64,000 nt of DNA from Arion vulgaris (Eukaryota > Mollusca > Gastropoda > Stylommatophora > Arionidae): positions 73,639,365 through 73,703,364 of the forward strand of contig CM036753.1 of the NCBI GenBank assembly GCA_020796225.1, in the 5' to 3' direction. Of this stretch, positions 45,301 to 54,480 are shown piece by piece (the first letter of the stretch is position 1; the number at the start of each line of letters is the position of its first letter). The notes beneath the pieces were generated by a model. That model ran no database searches and was not told the origin of the DNA. It was given only the letters and a program-made list of their open reading frames with translations. The position numbers were made by a program, and so were the translations under genes.

Positions 45301-46879
45301 ATTAAATTGTGTAATGCTACAAGCTTTTATATATGTTATAATTAGATTCACATTATTCTGTTCTGTGTGTCTAAACATTATTTTTTTATGTTTATATAAA
45401 ATCTATAAAACAAGGGTGGCTAAAGGTTGACTTTATTGCACAAAGTTTCTCCATGTAGCTTTGCCACCCTCCGCAGAAAGAGTAAGTAAAGAACAGAGGC
45501 GCTAAAAGCAGCGGCAGAAACCATAATGTACTAGAAATATGTAAAAGAAAATGCAGTATTTTTTAGAGATACGCTGTCGGTAATCACTGCTCTAAAAAAT
45601 CAATAAAATAATAATGTAATGGAACTGCAAGCAAGACACACCAAATATACATTTTTTAGAGTGTTAAAATAGTGGCTACCATCCCAATGTGATATACCTG
45701 GCAATGAGACAGTGGACACTGGCAAATACAGGCGGCAGGCTACCACAGACAGACACCAGTATGACATGTGAAAGCGCAGATATAAATGGTTTACAAGAAC
45801 ATATGAGCCAGAGATCACCCGGGTCAATAAAAAGATGATGCCTATAACTGTCTCAATAGAGAAGAACAAGTAATCATCTTACAGTACGGCTATGTACTGG
45901 GTACAGTAAGCTGAGGTACCATCTGTTTAATAAGTACAAGATAGGTTTTTGTGGCTAGGTGGTTACGCCCTTGCCTTGCGACAGCGCCATTCTGTTCACG
46001 AATGCATTTTTTCAGCGATCTTTAGGATTGTTGCCGGAGCTAAGGAGATTGTGTTTTCTATAATACTCTCTGCAGGTGGTGGGCCATTTCTGCGGAGAGG
46101 AACAGAGCCATTTGGGGTAAAACCCGGTGCAATGAAGTTAATCTTTCGGCTTTGAAACCCCCTTTGATGATAGGCCCTACTGACATATGCACAAGTGACA
46201 CCTACGAGCTGAACAAGAGACACACATCCTGCAAGAGTGGTGTCCAACATACAATGAACAGAGAAAATACACATGACCAACTTCCATATCAGTTCAAGAT
46301 AAGCTATATGGAGATGTACATACTCTGATCACAAACTACTTTAGAAGTATACAAGTCGATGTCTGAAAACATATATGAAGAAGAGTATTGTCAAAACTGT
46401 GGATCAAGCTTGAACGTAATCTTATTTCTTCTGCAGTCATAATCAGTTCTAATGAATAATATTTCATTAAAAAAGCCAGTAGTATTTATGTTGATTCCTC
46501 TAGATATCTTCTAAACCCTCACTGTAGACGGAGAGTTACTAAATTTGTATTTTGAAAAAAAGTGAAGTAAATATTTCTTCATGCACGAAACAATATTTAA
46601 CAAAGTTCTATGATGTTTCTTGTCTAGGCCCAGTTCACCTACATTTTTGGATCTTGTCATCATCGCACTCCAATATCCTTGCAGTGTCCTAAAGAAGGCG
46701 CCCCTGCTCTTGTATTCTGGACCATAAACTTGACATTGCTTCTTGTTCCACATTTATTTACATGGTGGTGTTCAAAAGATGTGGAAAGTTTTGGAAATAC
46801 CCACACTCTGGAAGGTTCTAAACCAGTTGTGGAGCAAACTAATGGAACAACAAAGATTAAATCAGGAAAAATTGCATAA
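30164..46879 (+). CDS. TM6SF: Transmembrane 6 superfamily (TM6SF1/2-like) protein, copy A
   Basis: Eight exons (30164-30362, 32574-32769, 33645-33727, 37538-37653, 40663-40749, 44652-44744, 45148-45267, 46628-46879) join in phase to 381 codons plus stop, close to the 370-377 residues of vertebrate TM6SF1/2. All introns are GT..AG. The family is a ten-helix membrane protein with two EXPERA domains. Vertebrate TM6SF2 acts in ER/Golgi lipid loading of lipoproteins. Conserved boxes are LELDGYISNF, EGEPYLKTAHG, NYWDGTVHF, GLYWVGTILNSM, RPIDLLFVVYF, YEPYLLDP, HWMADWSIIHAGAAAQAQF and HHRTPISL. Exon 2 has a TGA (codon 75) lying between two apparent small deletions, so the copy as written is interrupted. 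AATAAA follows at 46988. A tandem paralogue starts at 54904. Confidence 0.88.
30590..30780 (-). repeat. Interspersed repeat C, inverted copy
   Basis: ttgccggggttcgcaaggga, catgtcataagaggcgattg-like and aggtaggggcctaaggaagc match the reverse of 40930-41070. Confidence 0.65.
31000..31185 (+). pseudogene. LINE (family D) tail
   Basis: aaggtgatgaagaccacgta, then gaagatggattcaggatgta: a decayed GRPRRRWIQDVNDHDDL tail ending in GATGATGAT. Confidence 0.6.
31220..31630 (-). pseudogene. LINE (family E-like) fragment, antisense
   Basis: Minus-strand frame KTQRRLRTRWIDQNNTEILQ, like the RLRKRWIDNVVEF box of family E, preceded by a decayed region. Confidence 0.55.
31660..31945 (+). pseudogene. LINE (family E) tail
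   Basis: Plus strand: RMKWFGHII-like, then YNRTSRKKARERPRRQ and, after a shift, the aaccaggtaacagtgtgaca ending shared with 29950-29985. Confidence 0.65.
32574..32769 (+). CDS. TM6SF: TM6SF copy A exon 2, with TGA
   Basis: Acceptor tttaatttcag and donor GTAACC. It enters in phase 1 and leaves in phase 2, as in copy B. The frame opened by the splice phase reads VIVFDGPQ and then TGA (32597-32599). The same frame from 32606 gives SIGLELDGYISNFMGFYF and EGEPYLKTAHGTAINYWDG. Between them the other frame reads WTSMID, which fits the FTSVVN segment of TM6SF1. This implies one base missing near 32586 and two near 32605. The exon is 6 bp shorter than in copy B. Confidence 0.8.
32915..33070 (+). repeat. 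Interspersed repeat B
   Basis: cgaacccagtaaactctggc, then ggataagcaccatagctcca and gaagatgtgacgtaaacacg. Other copies are at 38390-38580 and 55965-56140. Confidence 0.7.
33205..33395 (+). repeat. tRNA-derived SINE
   Basis: A-box region tagtacagtggttaatgcac, B-box-like ggtccgatcctc, then a body with attgggtgccagagaaacac that is shared with SINE D at 2760 and 58090. Confidence 0.65.
33645..33727 (+). CDS. TM6SF: TM6SF copy A exon 3
   Basis: Acceptor tttttttttcccag and donor GTTTGT; 83 bp, phase 2 in and phase 1 out. It encodes SYRNVGLYWVGTILNSMIVL, a membrane helix. The length equals exon 3 of copy B. Confidence 0.85.
33730..34900 (+). other. TM6SF copy A intron 3, unassigned
   Basis: AT-rich intron upstream of the LINE. 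I recognise nothing apart from tandem-like doubling of tattttgtatttgactgg near 33900-33950. Confidence 0.4.
34904..36490 (+). pseudogene. LINE (family C) reverse transcriptase, longest copy
   Basis: Same strand as TM6SF copy A, in intron 3. RT blocks in order: AINSLINNKAAGDDNITAEM, QWKKAIIVKIPKK, EEQAGFRPGRSCLDQIITLR, FIDLKKP with a frame change where the AFDS box should be, VKQGCILSPLLFGVAIDWV, LDFADIALLS in place of FADDIALLS, FTYLGSNF, then the C-terminal ESWKMTKDIESKLNAFEN, IRKRRWRYVGHTLRRNDQRI and GRPRETLKRTLLREAGNVGL. It ends in ATTATTATT. The endonuclease end is missing. One catalytic Asp is lost, and there are frameshifts. Confidence 0.88.
36740..37330 (-). pseudogene. LINE RT fragment, antisense
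   Basis: The minus strand reads FLLFLDVIDWVIKKTSEGGG, then TKRLEDIDFRDGIALLANTG, an RT core with the YADD box changed to FRDG. Upstream parts (to 37330) carry the decayed QRGFQKGE and FEKAFD region. It differs from family C. Confidence 0.7.
37538..37653 (+). CDS. TM6SF: TM6SF copy A exon 4
   Basis: Acceptor tttccatttag and donor GTAAGT; 116 bp, phase 1 in and phase 0 out. It encodes FKLSILLNIPYVLLPLLAAF, then DRPPQARTFVT. The length equals exon 4 of copy B. Confidence 0.86.
38230..38640 (+). repeat. Interspersed repeat B, longest copy
   Basis: Carries caaagctagcgaagcaaacc, gaaccc-gtaaacgctggc, ggataagcaccagagctcta and acacacccatgttaaaactg. The homologous parts at 32915 and 55965 define the family. 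No coding potential. Confidence 0.65.
38930..39160 (+). pseudogene. LINE (family D) tail
   Basis: Encodes EEMVPGRRLRGRPRRQWVQD, then VIDGLRMTAADAGQLAQNRW and MGAKFGRNKLLDDDDE, the GAT-repeat tail. Best kept copy of the family here. Confidence 0.8.
39330..39470 (+). repeat. Short repeat H
   Basis: tgggggacactgataacaag and ccatttctgctaaagctgtg with aatgaaacccgatgcaataa resemble 46080-46150 and, in part, 960-1060. A SINE body is likely. Confidence 0.45.
39555..40175 (-). mobile_element. piggyBac-like element (621 bp) with transposase N-terminal remnant
   Basis: TTAA at 39551-39554 and 40176-40179; ends CCTTTGAACC and, inverted, CCCTTAGAACCC. The minus strand from about 39960 reads SITEYVVELVLNEFEDKLHL and an acidic DYSDKDIELDDHLDD, like the acidic N terminus of piggyBac transposases. 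Probably an internally deleted copy. Confidence 0.6.
40663..40749 (+). CDS. TM6SF: TM6SF copy A exon 5
   Basis: Acceptor ttattatttcag and donor GTAAGT; 29 codons, phase 0. It encodes NRRPIDLLFVVYFIAAICVA and IFRGM. Same length as exon 5 of copy B. Confidence 0.86.
40820..41075 (+). repeat. Interspersed repeat C
   Basis: cttcttcttagaacgctcca, gttaaccactctttgtgatt and cttatgacatgccttgtagg. A second copy follows at 41400-41640. Confidence 0.8.
41400..41640 (+). repeat. Interspersed repeat C
   Basis: cttcttcttcgaatgctcca, gttaaatcactctttgtgtt and cttacgacatgcctcgtagg. Same direction as the copy 350 bp upstream. Confidence 0.8.
42065..42300 (-). repeat. tRNA-derived SINE F, inverted copy
   Basis: Reverse complement of 15830-16045: B box ggttcaattccg and the doubled cggtgcca motif in the body. 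Confidence 0.8.
42300..42987 (+). other. TM6SF copy A intron 5, unassigned
   Basis: No gene and no clear repeat seen between the SINE and the piggyBac-like MITE. Confidence 0.4.
42992..43297. mobile_element. piggyBac-like MITE (306 bp, TTAA flanks)
   Basis: TTAA at 42988-42991 and 43298-43301. Ends CTCTTTCCACGC and, inverted, CTCTTTCCATGC: a 12-bp terminal inverted repeat with one mismatch. Confidence 0.78.
43563..44395 (-). mobile_element. Possible decayed piggyBac-like element
   Basis: Left CTAACTCTCTGACACC and, inverted, right TTAACTCTCTAACTTC. The minus strand near 44150-44090 reads DIKETLFDEFDANSRQ, an acidic piece like a transposase N terminus. The left TTAA is mutated. Confidence 0.35.
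44652..44744 (+). CDS. TM6SF: TM6SF copy A exon 6
   Basis: Acceptor tgatttttcag and donor GTAAAG; 31 codons, phase 0. It encodes TMKEYHRIYEPYLLDPTNFP and KFQ. YEPYLxDP is a TM6SF signature. Confidence 0.87.
44947..45035 (+). mobile_element. Penelope tail fragment, diverged
   Basis: tttgcttgataaagggcctt, then ttggttgaaacgtcactgtg: the hammerhead-like motif with the downstream GTC lost. Confidence 0.6.
45148..45267 (+). CDS. TM6SF: TM6SF copy A exon 7
   Basis: Acceptor cattcaacag and donor GTTAGT; 40 codons, phase 0. It encodes the helix ILTYGYFFFAYYLSAVYGLL and HWMADWSIIHAGAAAQ. Confidence 0.88.
45660..46330 (+). pseudogene. LINE (family B-like) C-terminal fragment, split by a SINE
   Basis: PGNETVDTGKYRRQ-like RNase H end at about 45700, then a SINE at 45945-46183 (head gtggctaggtggttacgccc), then the remainder near 46185-46330 (acacatcctgcaagagtggt), the decayed HILQEC region. 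It lies in intron 7 of TM6SF copy A. Confidence 0.55.
46628..46879 (+). CDS. TM6SF: TM6SF copy A exon 8 (last)
   Basis: Acceptor tcttgtctag; 83 codons and TAA. It encodes AQFTYIFGSCHHRTPISLQC, the helix VFWTINLTLLLVPHLFTWW and a polar tail ending KIKSGKIA. Confidence 0.87.
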   Translation, partial: AQFTYIFGSCHHRTPISLQCPKEGAPALVFWTINLTLLLVPHLFTWWCSKDVESFGNTHTLEGSKPVVEQTNGTTKIKSGKIA

Positions 46880-46987
46880 GAGTTGTTTTGCTTCTATATC
46901 ATAATATTTTGCTACAAAAAAAGTATTATTTACACAATTATTTTACTTTTTTAAAACTAAATTACTTGCTTCAAAGTATGAGAATGG

Positions 46988-46993
46988 AATAAA
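46988..46993 (+). terminator. Polyadenylation signal AATAAA
   Basis: AATAAA 109 bp after the stop codon of TM6SF copy A. Further AT-rich candidates occur near 48220, so the 3' end may vary. Confidence 0.55.
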
Positions 46994-46999
46994 CTTTTT

Positions 47000-47355
47000 T
47001 GTTAAAAATTTGTCTACATGTATTGAGAACTCCATGTCACACCTTTTGTTTTTTATGTTTTACATGAAGCAAACGCACTAACCCAAAGTTGTGCTGTTAG
47101 TAATGTAGTAGCACCTGATAATAGTGTAGTTTGCTTATTACTGAAATTAATGCTTCCTGTAAGCTGTAGACAAGTATCTATTTTTATTTTAGTGTAATTT
47201 GAAAACATAAAAAACTAAACAGATGTAGGAATATGGTAAAAGAACCCATTTTCATACCACGAGATATATTTGGAAATATGGTGTTAGGCTCACATTTTTT
47301 ATTGACCATCAGCACATGATGTGTTAACATCAGGTCTGTTTCCTTTACTTACCAG
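47000..47355 (+). other. Downstream of TM6SF copy A, unassigned
   Basis: Possible longer 3' UTR or intergenic DNA. No coding sequence or repeat recognised. Confidence 0.4.
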
Positions 47356-47359
47356 TATT

Positions 47360-47500
47360 TTTTTTTTACCCAATTAAGCTTGGGTCGAACTGCGAGCCGT
47401 TACGGTCTGAAAAAAATCAGCTCCCAGTGTGGAATTGGACCCAGACCATGCGCCAAATGAACAAGTGGACTAACCACTATGCTATCGCAACTCTGTAGTA
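47360..47500 (-). repeat. tRNA-derived SINE, inverted
   Basis: Minus strand: gcgatagcatagtggttagt, then the B-box-like gggtccaattccac and a gacccaagcttaattgggt body end as in SINE D. Confidence 0.65.
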
Positions 47501-47796
47501 ACAAAGAAGATGGGAATGGTATGTGAAACAGTGAAAACAATTTGAAATACTAACTTTTGTGGATGGAAAACATTGGACATCGTACAACATGAACAATTCC
47601 TACATCCAAGTTGTTCGTATGTATATTTTTAGTGACTGCACAGAGAAAAATGACTCCATAATTACTAAGACATATGCACAAATAGAAAGGTATGTGATTT
47701 TTACAAATGTGTACTAATACTACAAATGTGTAAAACTAGACAGGCTGAGACTACAGGGATTCTCACTTGTTGACATTTGAGAGGGAATAAATCTTC

Positions 47797-48048
47797 TTCT
47801 TTGCGTTCGTTCTTACGACCAATTTTAATCACTCTTTGTGATATGTTTGATCTTTGCCAAGAACGTGTATACGTTGCACATTGGTTTATGGGCCCCTAAA
47901 CGCATAGACTTCTACACGTTTAGGACACATGCATCCGATTTCAGCCAAACCTCCTTAGTCGCCTCCTACGACATGCATTGCAGGTAACAGTGGTTCTATT
48001 CTTTACACCCAAAATTTGGGCCCGGTAACCACTCGGGCGAGAGGGAAT
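47797..48048 (+). repeat. Interspersed repeat R1
   Basis: cttcttctttgcgttcgttc to tgggcccggtaaccactcgg, close to full length. Confidence 0.85.
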
Positions 48049-48409
48049 AAATAATAAGTAGTCCAGTCATGGTACATAATGACAATAAATTTCTAATAGA
48101 CATTTTTCTTATCTTATAGCTATCAGTCTGTACTTTTCAAAATTGTTTGTTAAAATATTTTTATGTCACTGACTTTGATATCTTTAATAGCAATGTAATA
48201 GTATTTTGCTTTTTGTATATCAATAAATATGTATTTTTTTAAACTGGCTTTTTTGTTCCTTGTGTTATTTATGATGGTAAATTATTTTGAATGGCCTACC
48301 ACACCCTGTCTAAATTAGTTCAAGTAGACTCTACTAACAACCCAACCTTTGTGAAACAATTATTACTGTTAGGAAACAGATATCTAAGCTCTTGAAATTG
48401 ACAGACAAA

Positions 48410-48940
48410 AATGGACAATGGCCCTGGAACAAACAAAAGACTTGAGATTTGAAACTTGGAATGTAGACAAAGCCTTTTATGGAAAAACAAGAGAGATTAA
48501 ACGAATACAAAGCATAATAAAGAAAGCAGAATTAACACAATAACTCAGAATTAGAACATTGACATAACAGCAATACAATAATTCAGGTGGTTAGAACAAG
48601 ATACCATATAAGAAAGTGCAATGATCTTAGTTTACATAGGAAACACCCAAAATAAACATGAACTAGTTACAGAATTTGTCATCAGGAAAGGCTTATGGGA
48701 ATGCCTTATAGAATTTGAAGCTACTAAGGAAATAGTAAATTACGCATAAAAGGAAAGGGGAAGAATATAATAACGATTAACGTACATAACGACTATTTTA
48801 AAGAATATTTTAACAACAATCTAATGGATAAAACAGCTCAAATAATAGGCCTATATTGATTTTACTCAGAGATTTAAACACAAAAATAGGTAGAAAACAC
48901 ACTTATAAGCGCATAACAGGAATGGAAAGTCTGCACTTAG
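48410..48940 (+). pseudogene. LINE APE endonuclease fragment
   Basis: LRFETWNVDKAFYGKTREIK opens an APE-type endonuclease (usual form: LRIGTWNVRTL). DITAIQ (conserved ExR region lost) and TITTINVHN-like pieces follow. Many stops. Confidence 0.6.
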
Positions 48941-48959
48941 ATCTGTTCACAAAATAGAT

Positions 48960-49080
48960 GAGACTGCAGTAAAACTATTTGATTGGCAAAACAAGTAATC
49001 ACAAAGTTCTGTAGTTTTAAAAATGACAAAAACAATGACAAAATACAGCAACGTTTCTACCAACAAGGCCTTTATCTGCT
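48960..49080 (-). mobile_element. Penelope tail, inverted
   Basis: Minus strand from 49080: AGATAAAGGCC-TTGTT-GGTAGAAACGTTG, then the tail to aatagttttactgcagtctc at 48961. The GAAA core is kept and the preceding C is changed to A. Confidence 0.75.
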
Positions 49081-49084
49081 GTCA

Positions 49085-49150
49085 CTTAGATCTGCTGTCA
49101 TTGGCGCCAAGTTCTGACAGGGACAGTCTAGATTAGATGATGATGCTGAG
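49085..49150 (+). pseudogene. LINE (family D) last bases
   Basis: cattggcgccaagttctgac, agggac...gatgatgatgc: the end of the MGAKF...DDDD tail. Confidence 0.5.
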
Positions 49151-49599
49151 ATTTTGAATATAAAGTGGACTCATGAGATGTGATATAATGTGTTGCACAT
49201 CTTTCATTTGATTATGAAAATATTATATTAAAACCAATAATTCATTGCTTTTGTCTCAGTTATATCAAGAGGGTAACAACTTAAATTATACACATTTCTT
49301 ATGGTATATCATGTTAACACTTGGTTAACTTCTGCATTCAAGTCTGTAATCATGTTAGATCTATAGGCATGTTGCCAGGGTGAGATATTTCGTTTTTTTC
49401 AAGTTCAAAGTCATGATTCTATAGTGTGTACTGCAGCTCTAGCCAGGCTGGATGCTTCATTCTGCCCTTTCGAACAATTGGCCAGATCACTTGTTTGGGT
49501 GTGCCCTTTTCAAAATATGTGACCAGACCAGTGCCTTTTTAACTATGTAACCAGATCAGTTGTTTGATTGTGCCCTTTCAAACCATGTTAGATTTTATT

Positions 49600-50469
49600 A
49601 TTACATAACTCCTATATAACAGAGGTAGAACTTTATCATTTTCTGGTGACATTCTAGTGTATAGACAGGGTAAAGACAGGTACGCGATTGCCGATGAGAT
49701 ACAGAAGGAACTTGACCGCATCACAAACTGGTCTGATGTCTCTGGTGCACTAGTTAACCCTACAAAAGCGACAGTAACATGGTTCTCACTCAATAATCAC
49801 ACTGTTAACGCATGTACGCCTATTGTAGAACTTTGCGGTGGTTGTTTGTCAGGAGCTAAATCGATGAAAGTTTGGGTGTGCAGTTTGACGACCGCAGCCT
49901 GTGTTTCAGGGAACATGTCGACTATGTCATTGTCAAGACATGTAAAGGTTTAGCGGCAATGAGAGTTATGGCGGCTGCTAATATCACGCAACGGCTGCTT
50001 GTCATCCTGTATCAGACGCTGGTTCTTTCCACCATTGGATATACAATGGCCATCCTCACTGTTAGTAAAACGCAAATTGAAAGACTGGAGAGAATACAGA
50101 ATGAAGCTAAGGGTATCATCCTCGGTTGTACACGGGATACACCCTGTGTGGCGATGAGGTTTCTCCTGGATTTCCGACCATGGAGTATATATTCAAGATA
50201 TCTAGAGCACGTGCGTACCTCAAAATAAGTGCTAAAAAGGATCACCCATTGCACGAGCTGCTCAGCTGGGGAAATCAGTTAAAGCCGGGCAAGTCATGGG
50301 TTGGCCGTTCTACAGACGTTGTTCAGCTGGTATGCGAGCTCACAAATATCGATTATAGGGAAAAATGGATACCGATGCCTTCAATATATGGAAACACTTT
50401 TTCCACCATCATTAAATTTGACAAAAGTTGCACAGAGAGAATCCCGTGGTGTTGATGAAGACGTCAAGG
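49600..50469 (+). pseudogene. LINE (family A) RT C-terminal part, before the hAT insertion
   Basis: FSGDILVYRQGKDRYAIADE (the FADD box changed), ITNWSDVSGALVNPTKATVT, then VQFDDRSLCFREHVDYVIVK, VLSTIGYTMAILTVSK, LERIQNEAKGIILGCTRDTP and a linker up to GVDEDVK. The reading is then cut by hAT transposon 1 and continues as AIIDENCNEGDVLIYTDGS at 53548. Confidence 0.85.
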
Positions 50470-53400
50470 CATGGCGCCCGAGGGGCAACCAGCCCTCCTG
50501 GATTGCTTGAAAATAGTCAAATAATGTTACTTTTATTTTAAATCACTTTGTGTTAGCATAAAGAAAGTGTGGAGAGACAGAACGTTTCTTAGAGACAGAA
50601 CGTTAAGTGTGGAGTTAATTTCGTTATAAATTTAGTTGTATGAGCTACATGTTTTATTGTACAGTTCTATGTTTGAATAATTAATGAGGTTGTTTGCACA
50701 TACAGTGGTTAAAGTTATTTTGTAAGCCTTTAATAATCTAATTATTGTGATTATTCTCCTTTAGTTATAATTACTAAGTTTGTTATATTGTAAATTAACA
50801 TAATTTATTTGGTTAATTATGTTATATTATTATAAAGATTTGTGTTTCTTAACTTGTATTTATTTTAATTTCTACCAGGCCTATGGAGACTGGTTGGGTT
50901 TTAGTTTTAGTTTAAGTTTTTCTTTTTTTGTTTATTCTTTTTGTTCTTTCTTATTTATTCTTTGTCTTCCTTGTTACTTTTAGGCGTCATGGATATCCAT
51001 AAATTTTTAAAACCTCTCAGACAGCCACAGCAATCGACTCCAGATGTTGAAGAAATAACGTTAACTCCTGTCTGTAAAAAACGGAAAACGGATGCTGTTG
51101 CTTGTTCATCTGCAGCAGCAACGCTATCACCAGAACCAGACCCTGACAAGCTTGAAAGTGGAGATACTAGGTTAACCTATGACATTGAACTCTATGTAAA
51201 ATCTACTACGAAGATTCCTATCGATTTTAAGCTTAAGTATCGTTTGCTAACTGATCCATACAAGCCTCACCCGTCATATGATTTTGAAGGCGACATGTCA
51301 GGAAGTGGAAAACGTTTCAGTGAATCTTGGCTAACCCAGTATACTCCATGGTTATCATATTCACCTAGGTTAAAAGGTGCTTTTTGTATTTTCTGTGTTT
51401 TATTTCCTCAACCAGTTCAAAGAGGAATTCAAGGTGCCTTCATTACTACTCCTTGTACAAAGTACAAAGATTTTAATGAATGTGCCAGAAACCATACCAG
51501 CTCAGCATGGCATCGTGGGTCTCAACAAGATGCTGAACACTTCGCGTCAACCATTAGAGATCCAAATAAGGATATTATTTGTCAGATAGATAATTCTGTA
51601 AAACGAACTATTGAAGAAAACAGAAAGAAACTGTATCCTATTATTTCAACAATCTTATTTTGCGGAACAAATGTTTTGGCAATTCGTGGGAAAGATAGCA
51701 CCAAAGGAAATGTCGAACAACTTTATGCGTATCGAATTGAGGGAGGAGACAGTATTTTAAAAAACCATTTTGATACAGCTGCTGGAAATGCACATTACAC
51801 ATCACACCGAACGCAGAATGATTTGATCAATTTGTCTGAACAAGCTCTGCGAGAAGACATTGTAAAACTAAAAGCTGCTAACAATGCTGTTGGATTCTCG
51901 ATCATAGCCGATGAAACAGCAGATATCTTAGGAACAGAACAGTTATCACTGGGAGTCCGGTTTGTAAATACGTCTAGTGAGAAGGCTATGATTCGTGAGG
52001 AATTCCTTGGATTTTCTCCGCTGAAAGGTATGGACGCCGCCACGATATCTGATTGTATTATTCAACATTGCAAAACATTTGGTCTTCTCCTTAATAATCT
52101 GCTGGGTCAAGGTTATGATGGGTGCTCGATAATGGCCGGAAAAGAAAATGGTGTTCAGGCAAAAATTCGAAGTATTTACCCCAAGGCTGCCTTTGTTCAC
52201 TGTGCCTCGCATAGACTGAATCTCGTAGTAAATGATCTTAATAATGTTGCAGTGATACGAAATACTATTGGTACTATCAAAGCAATTATTACATTTTTCG
52301 TGAAAGCCCAAAAAGGAGGTCCTCTGTCCCAAATATTCCTCTTCTGTCTGAGACAAGATGGACAAGCAAGTATAAAAGTATTCGGATTTTTTCTAGTAAA
52401 TTTGAAGATATTTATTGTCAACTGGAAGAATTTTCATTGCATGCAAGTGGAAATACACGACAGGCTGCACATCAGTTATATTTTTCTTCAAAGTCCAGCA
52501 CGTTTTTATTTTGTCTCAATATTATTTCGCAGTACTCTGCCATACTGGAACCAGTTACTCAGGCTCTTCAAGCTGTTCAAGTTGATCTTCCAGAAGTCCA
52601 ACTGCAAGTTCAAAACCTGCTCAGTGTAGTAAAACTTCACCGAGGTGATTCCGATAACTATTTCAGGGATATTTTTGAGAAAACAGTACAACTCGCACAG
52701 AAAGTGGATATTGAACTGATTATCCCAAGACATTGTGGAAGACAAAAGCATCGAAGTAATCCGGGAACCATAAGTGTTGAAGAGTACTTCAGACAAACAG
52801 TTTACATTCCATACTTAGATTCTCTAATTAACTCAATGGAGAGTCGATTTTGTGACGCCAACAGTGCATAATTTAACTTAGCGTTGCTACATCCTTCGAA
52901 ATTGTGCAAACTGAATCGTCAACAGTTTAAGGATATAATGTCTACTATTAATCAGGTATACCACATTGATAATTTTGAAACTGAAGCCTTGAGTTGGTTT
53001 GATTTTTGGAAAACGCGAGAATACAAAAGTAGCCAAGATTTCATCGACTTGTTACCTTTTACAAAGTTTTATCCGAGTGTCAGGTATGCCTTACTAGTTT
53101 TGCTAACATTACCAGCAACAACATGTACGGTGGAGCGATCGTTCAGCACATTACGTCGTGTAAAAAACATGGCTTAGATCTACAATGTCAGATGAACGTC
53201 TGTCTGGATTGTGCATGTTAAGCGTACACAGAGACAAAGTGAACTGCCACAAAAAAGACTTTATGGACAAAATTGTAGATATGTTTGGTAGCGATAACAG
53301 ACGACTCCAGTTCTTGTTTAAAGAATACATTTTATTTTAAATTTATGTTGTAATATTTTTGGTTATATACATATATTGTGTTAATAAAAATGTTGTTGCT

Positions 53401-53539
53401 ACAGTATGCCCTTCATTACTACAGTGTCCTGTCCGTTCGTTCACCATACAAATACGCTACAGTAAATTAAAACTACATTAAAACATTACTAAAAATATTT
53501 TGCCGCCCCCGCCCCGAAAATTTTCTGCGTGCGCCTCTG
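50470..53539 (+). mobile_element. hAT transposon 1 (3.07 kb, ZMYM type) with 8-bp target duplication
   Basis: The 8-bp duplication cgtcaagg lies at 50462-50469 and 53540-53547. The right end, inverted, is CAGAGGCGCACGCAGAAAA. The left end CATGGCGCCCGAGG is a diverged partner. It contains a large transposase frame on the plus strand. It is inserted within the LINE, cutting it between the RT end and RNase H. Confidence 0.93.
50989..53340 (+). pseudogene. ZMYM1-like hAT transposase, nearly full length
   Basis: Starts MDIHKFLKPLRQPQQ at 50989. A TTF-type zinc finger (WLSYSPRLKGAFCIFCVLF, then NHTSSAWHRGS) is followed by DETADILGTEQLSLGVRFVN with the first catalytic Asp, LLGQGYDGCSIMAGKENGVQ with the second, and FVHCASHRLNLVVND. 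After one frameshift near 52330 come ISVEEYFRQTVYIPYLDSLI, a TAA near 52870, LNRQQFKDIMSTI and CTVERSFSTLRRVKNMA, the dimerisation end with the third acidic residue. A second shift in an A-run near 53160 leads to MSDERLSGLCMLSVHRDKVN and a stop at 53340. Only two shifts and one stop break it, so it is fairly recent. Confidence 0.88.
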
Positions 53540-54480
53540 CGTCAAGGCTATCATTGATGAAAACTGTAATGAAGGCGACGTTCTTATTTACACGGATGGA
53601 TCAGTAATTCGTCACAAAGTCTGCATGGGCCTTCTCTGCATGCTCATGTGGCAGAATGGTCCAGGAGGCCAGTGGTGCATTTCATATGACAACAAGCTGC
53701 ATGACAATGGAGGTATTGGCGGTGACTAATGCACTACGCTGGCTGGAGTCACAAAACTACACTCATGCGTGCATTCTAAGTGATTCATTGAGTATGATCC
53801 GCAAGGTTGAGGCTGGTTTGGTGCGCAGGCAATGGACTGAATCACTACAAGCGTCAACAGTATGCAGAATCACACTTATCTTCGTTCCGGGGCAACTTAT
53901 CTTCGTTACGGGGCGCATGGGTGTCGTTGACAATGAGAGAGCAGACAGGCTGACTGGCTCTGCCACCATATCAGACGGCCAGCCAATGGATAGAACTAAT
54001 ATTTCCAACGCCCCTCCCCTAGAGTGTGGCCGCAAAGAAGATTTTCATTTAAACTAATCCACGTCAATTACTAGATTGCAGGAGCTGGGTTTAAGATTGG
54101 AGTAGCAAGAAAAGAACAGCATAACAGGTACGTGAGTAGGCTCATCAATCAAAATCGAACTGGTACGGTCAGTCGCTGGACGCTGTTGGAGATATTGCGA
54201 AGGAGATCGGAGCACTTGTAGACATGTCTGGAGTGCAATGAAGATTTTCCAAACTGAAAAACCTCTATAGACGACATCCACTCGTACCGCAACCTGCCAT
54301 TTGGACCTTCCGAAGCAACGACTAGTCAGATACAACAACGGCCCCTGTACACCGAGTCCCAGGGAGCCACTAGAAGGCAGCAAATAACGGCATCACACTC
54401 CATCCTACTTCTGGAAGCTGCCATGAATGACCCCGCTTCGCGCTGCATATAGCGAACAAAAATATTACTTAAAGATTACG
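53540..54480 (+). pseudogene. LINE (family A) RNase H and C terminus, after the hAT insertion
   Basis: CNEGDVLIYTDGSVIRHKVC (catalytic D), TMEVLAVTNALRWLESQNYT (E), ACILSDSLSMIRKVEAG (D), VDNERADRLTGSATIS (D). All four RNase H acidic residues are present across one frame change near 53660. Then RKEDFHLN and a decayed SEHL-TCLEC end near 54200-54250. Confidence 0.85.
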
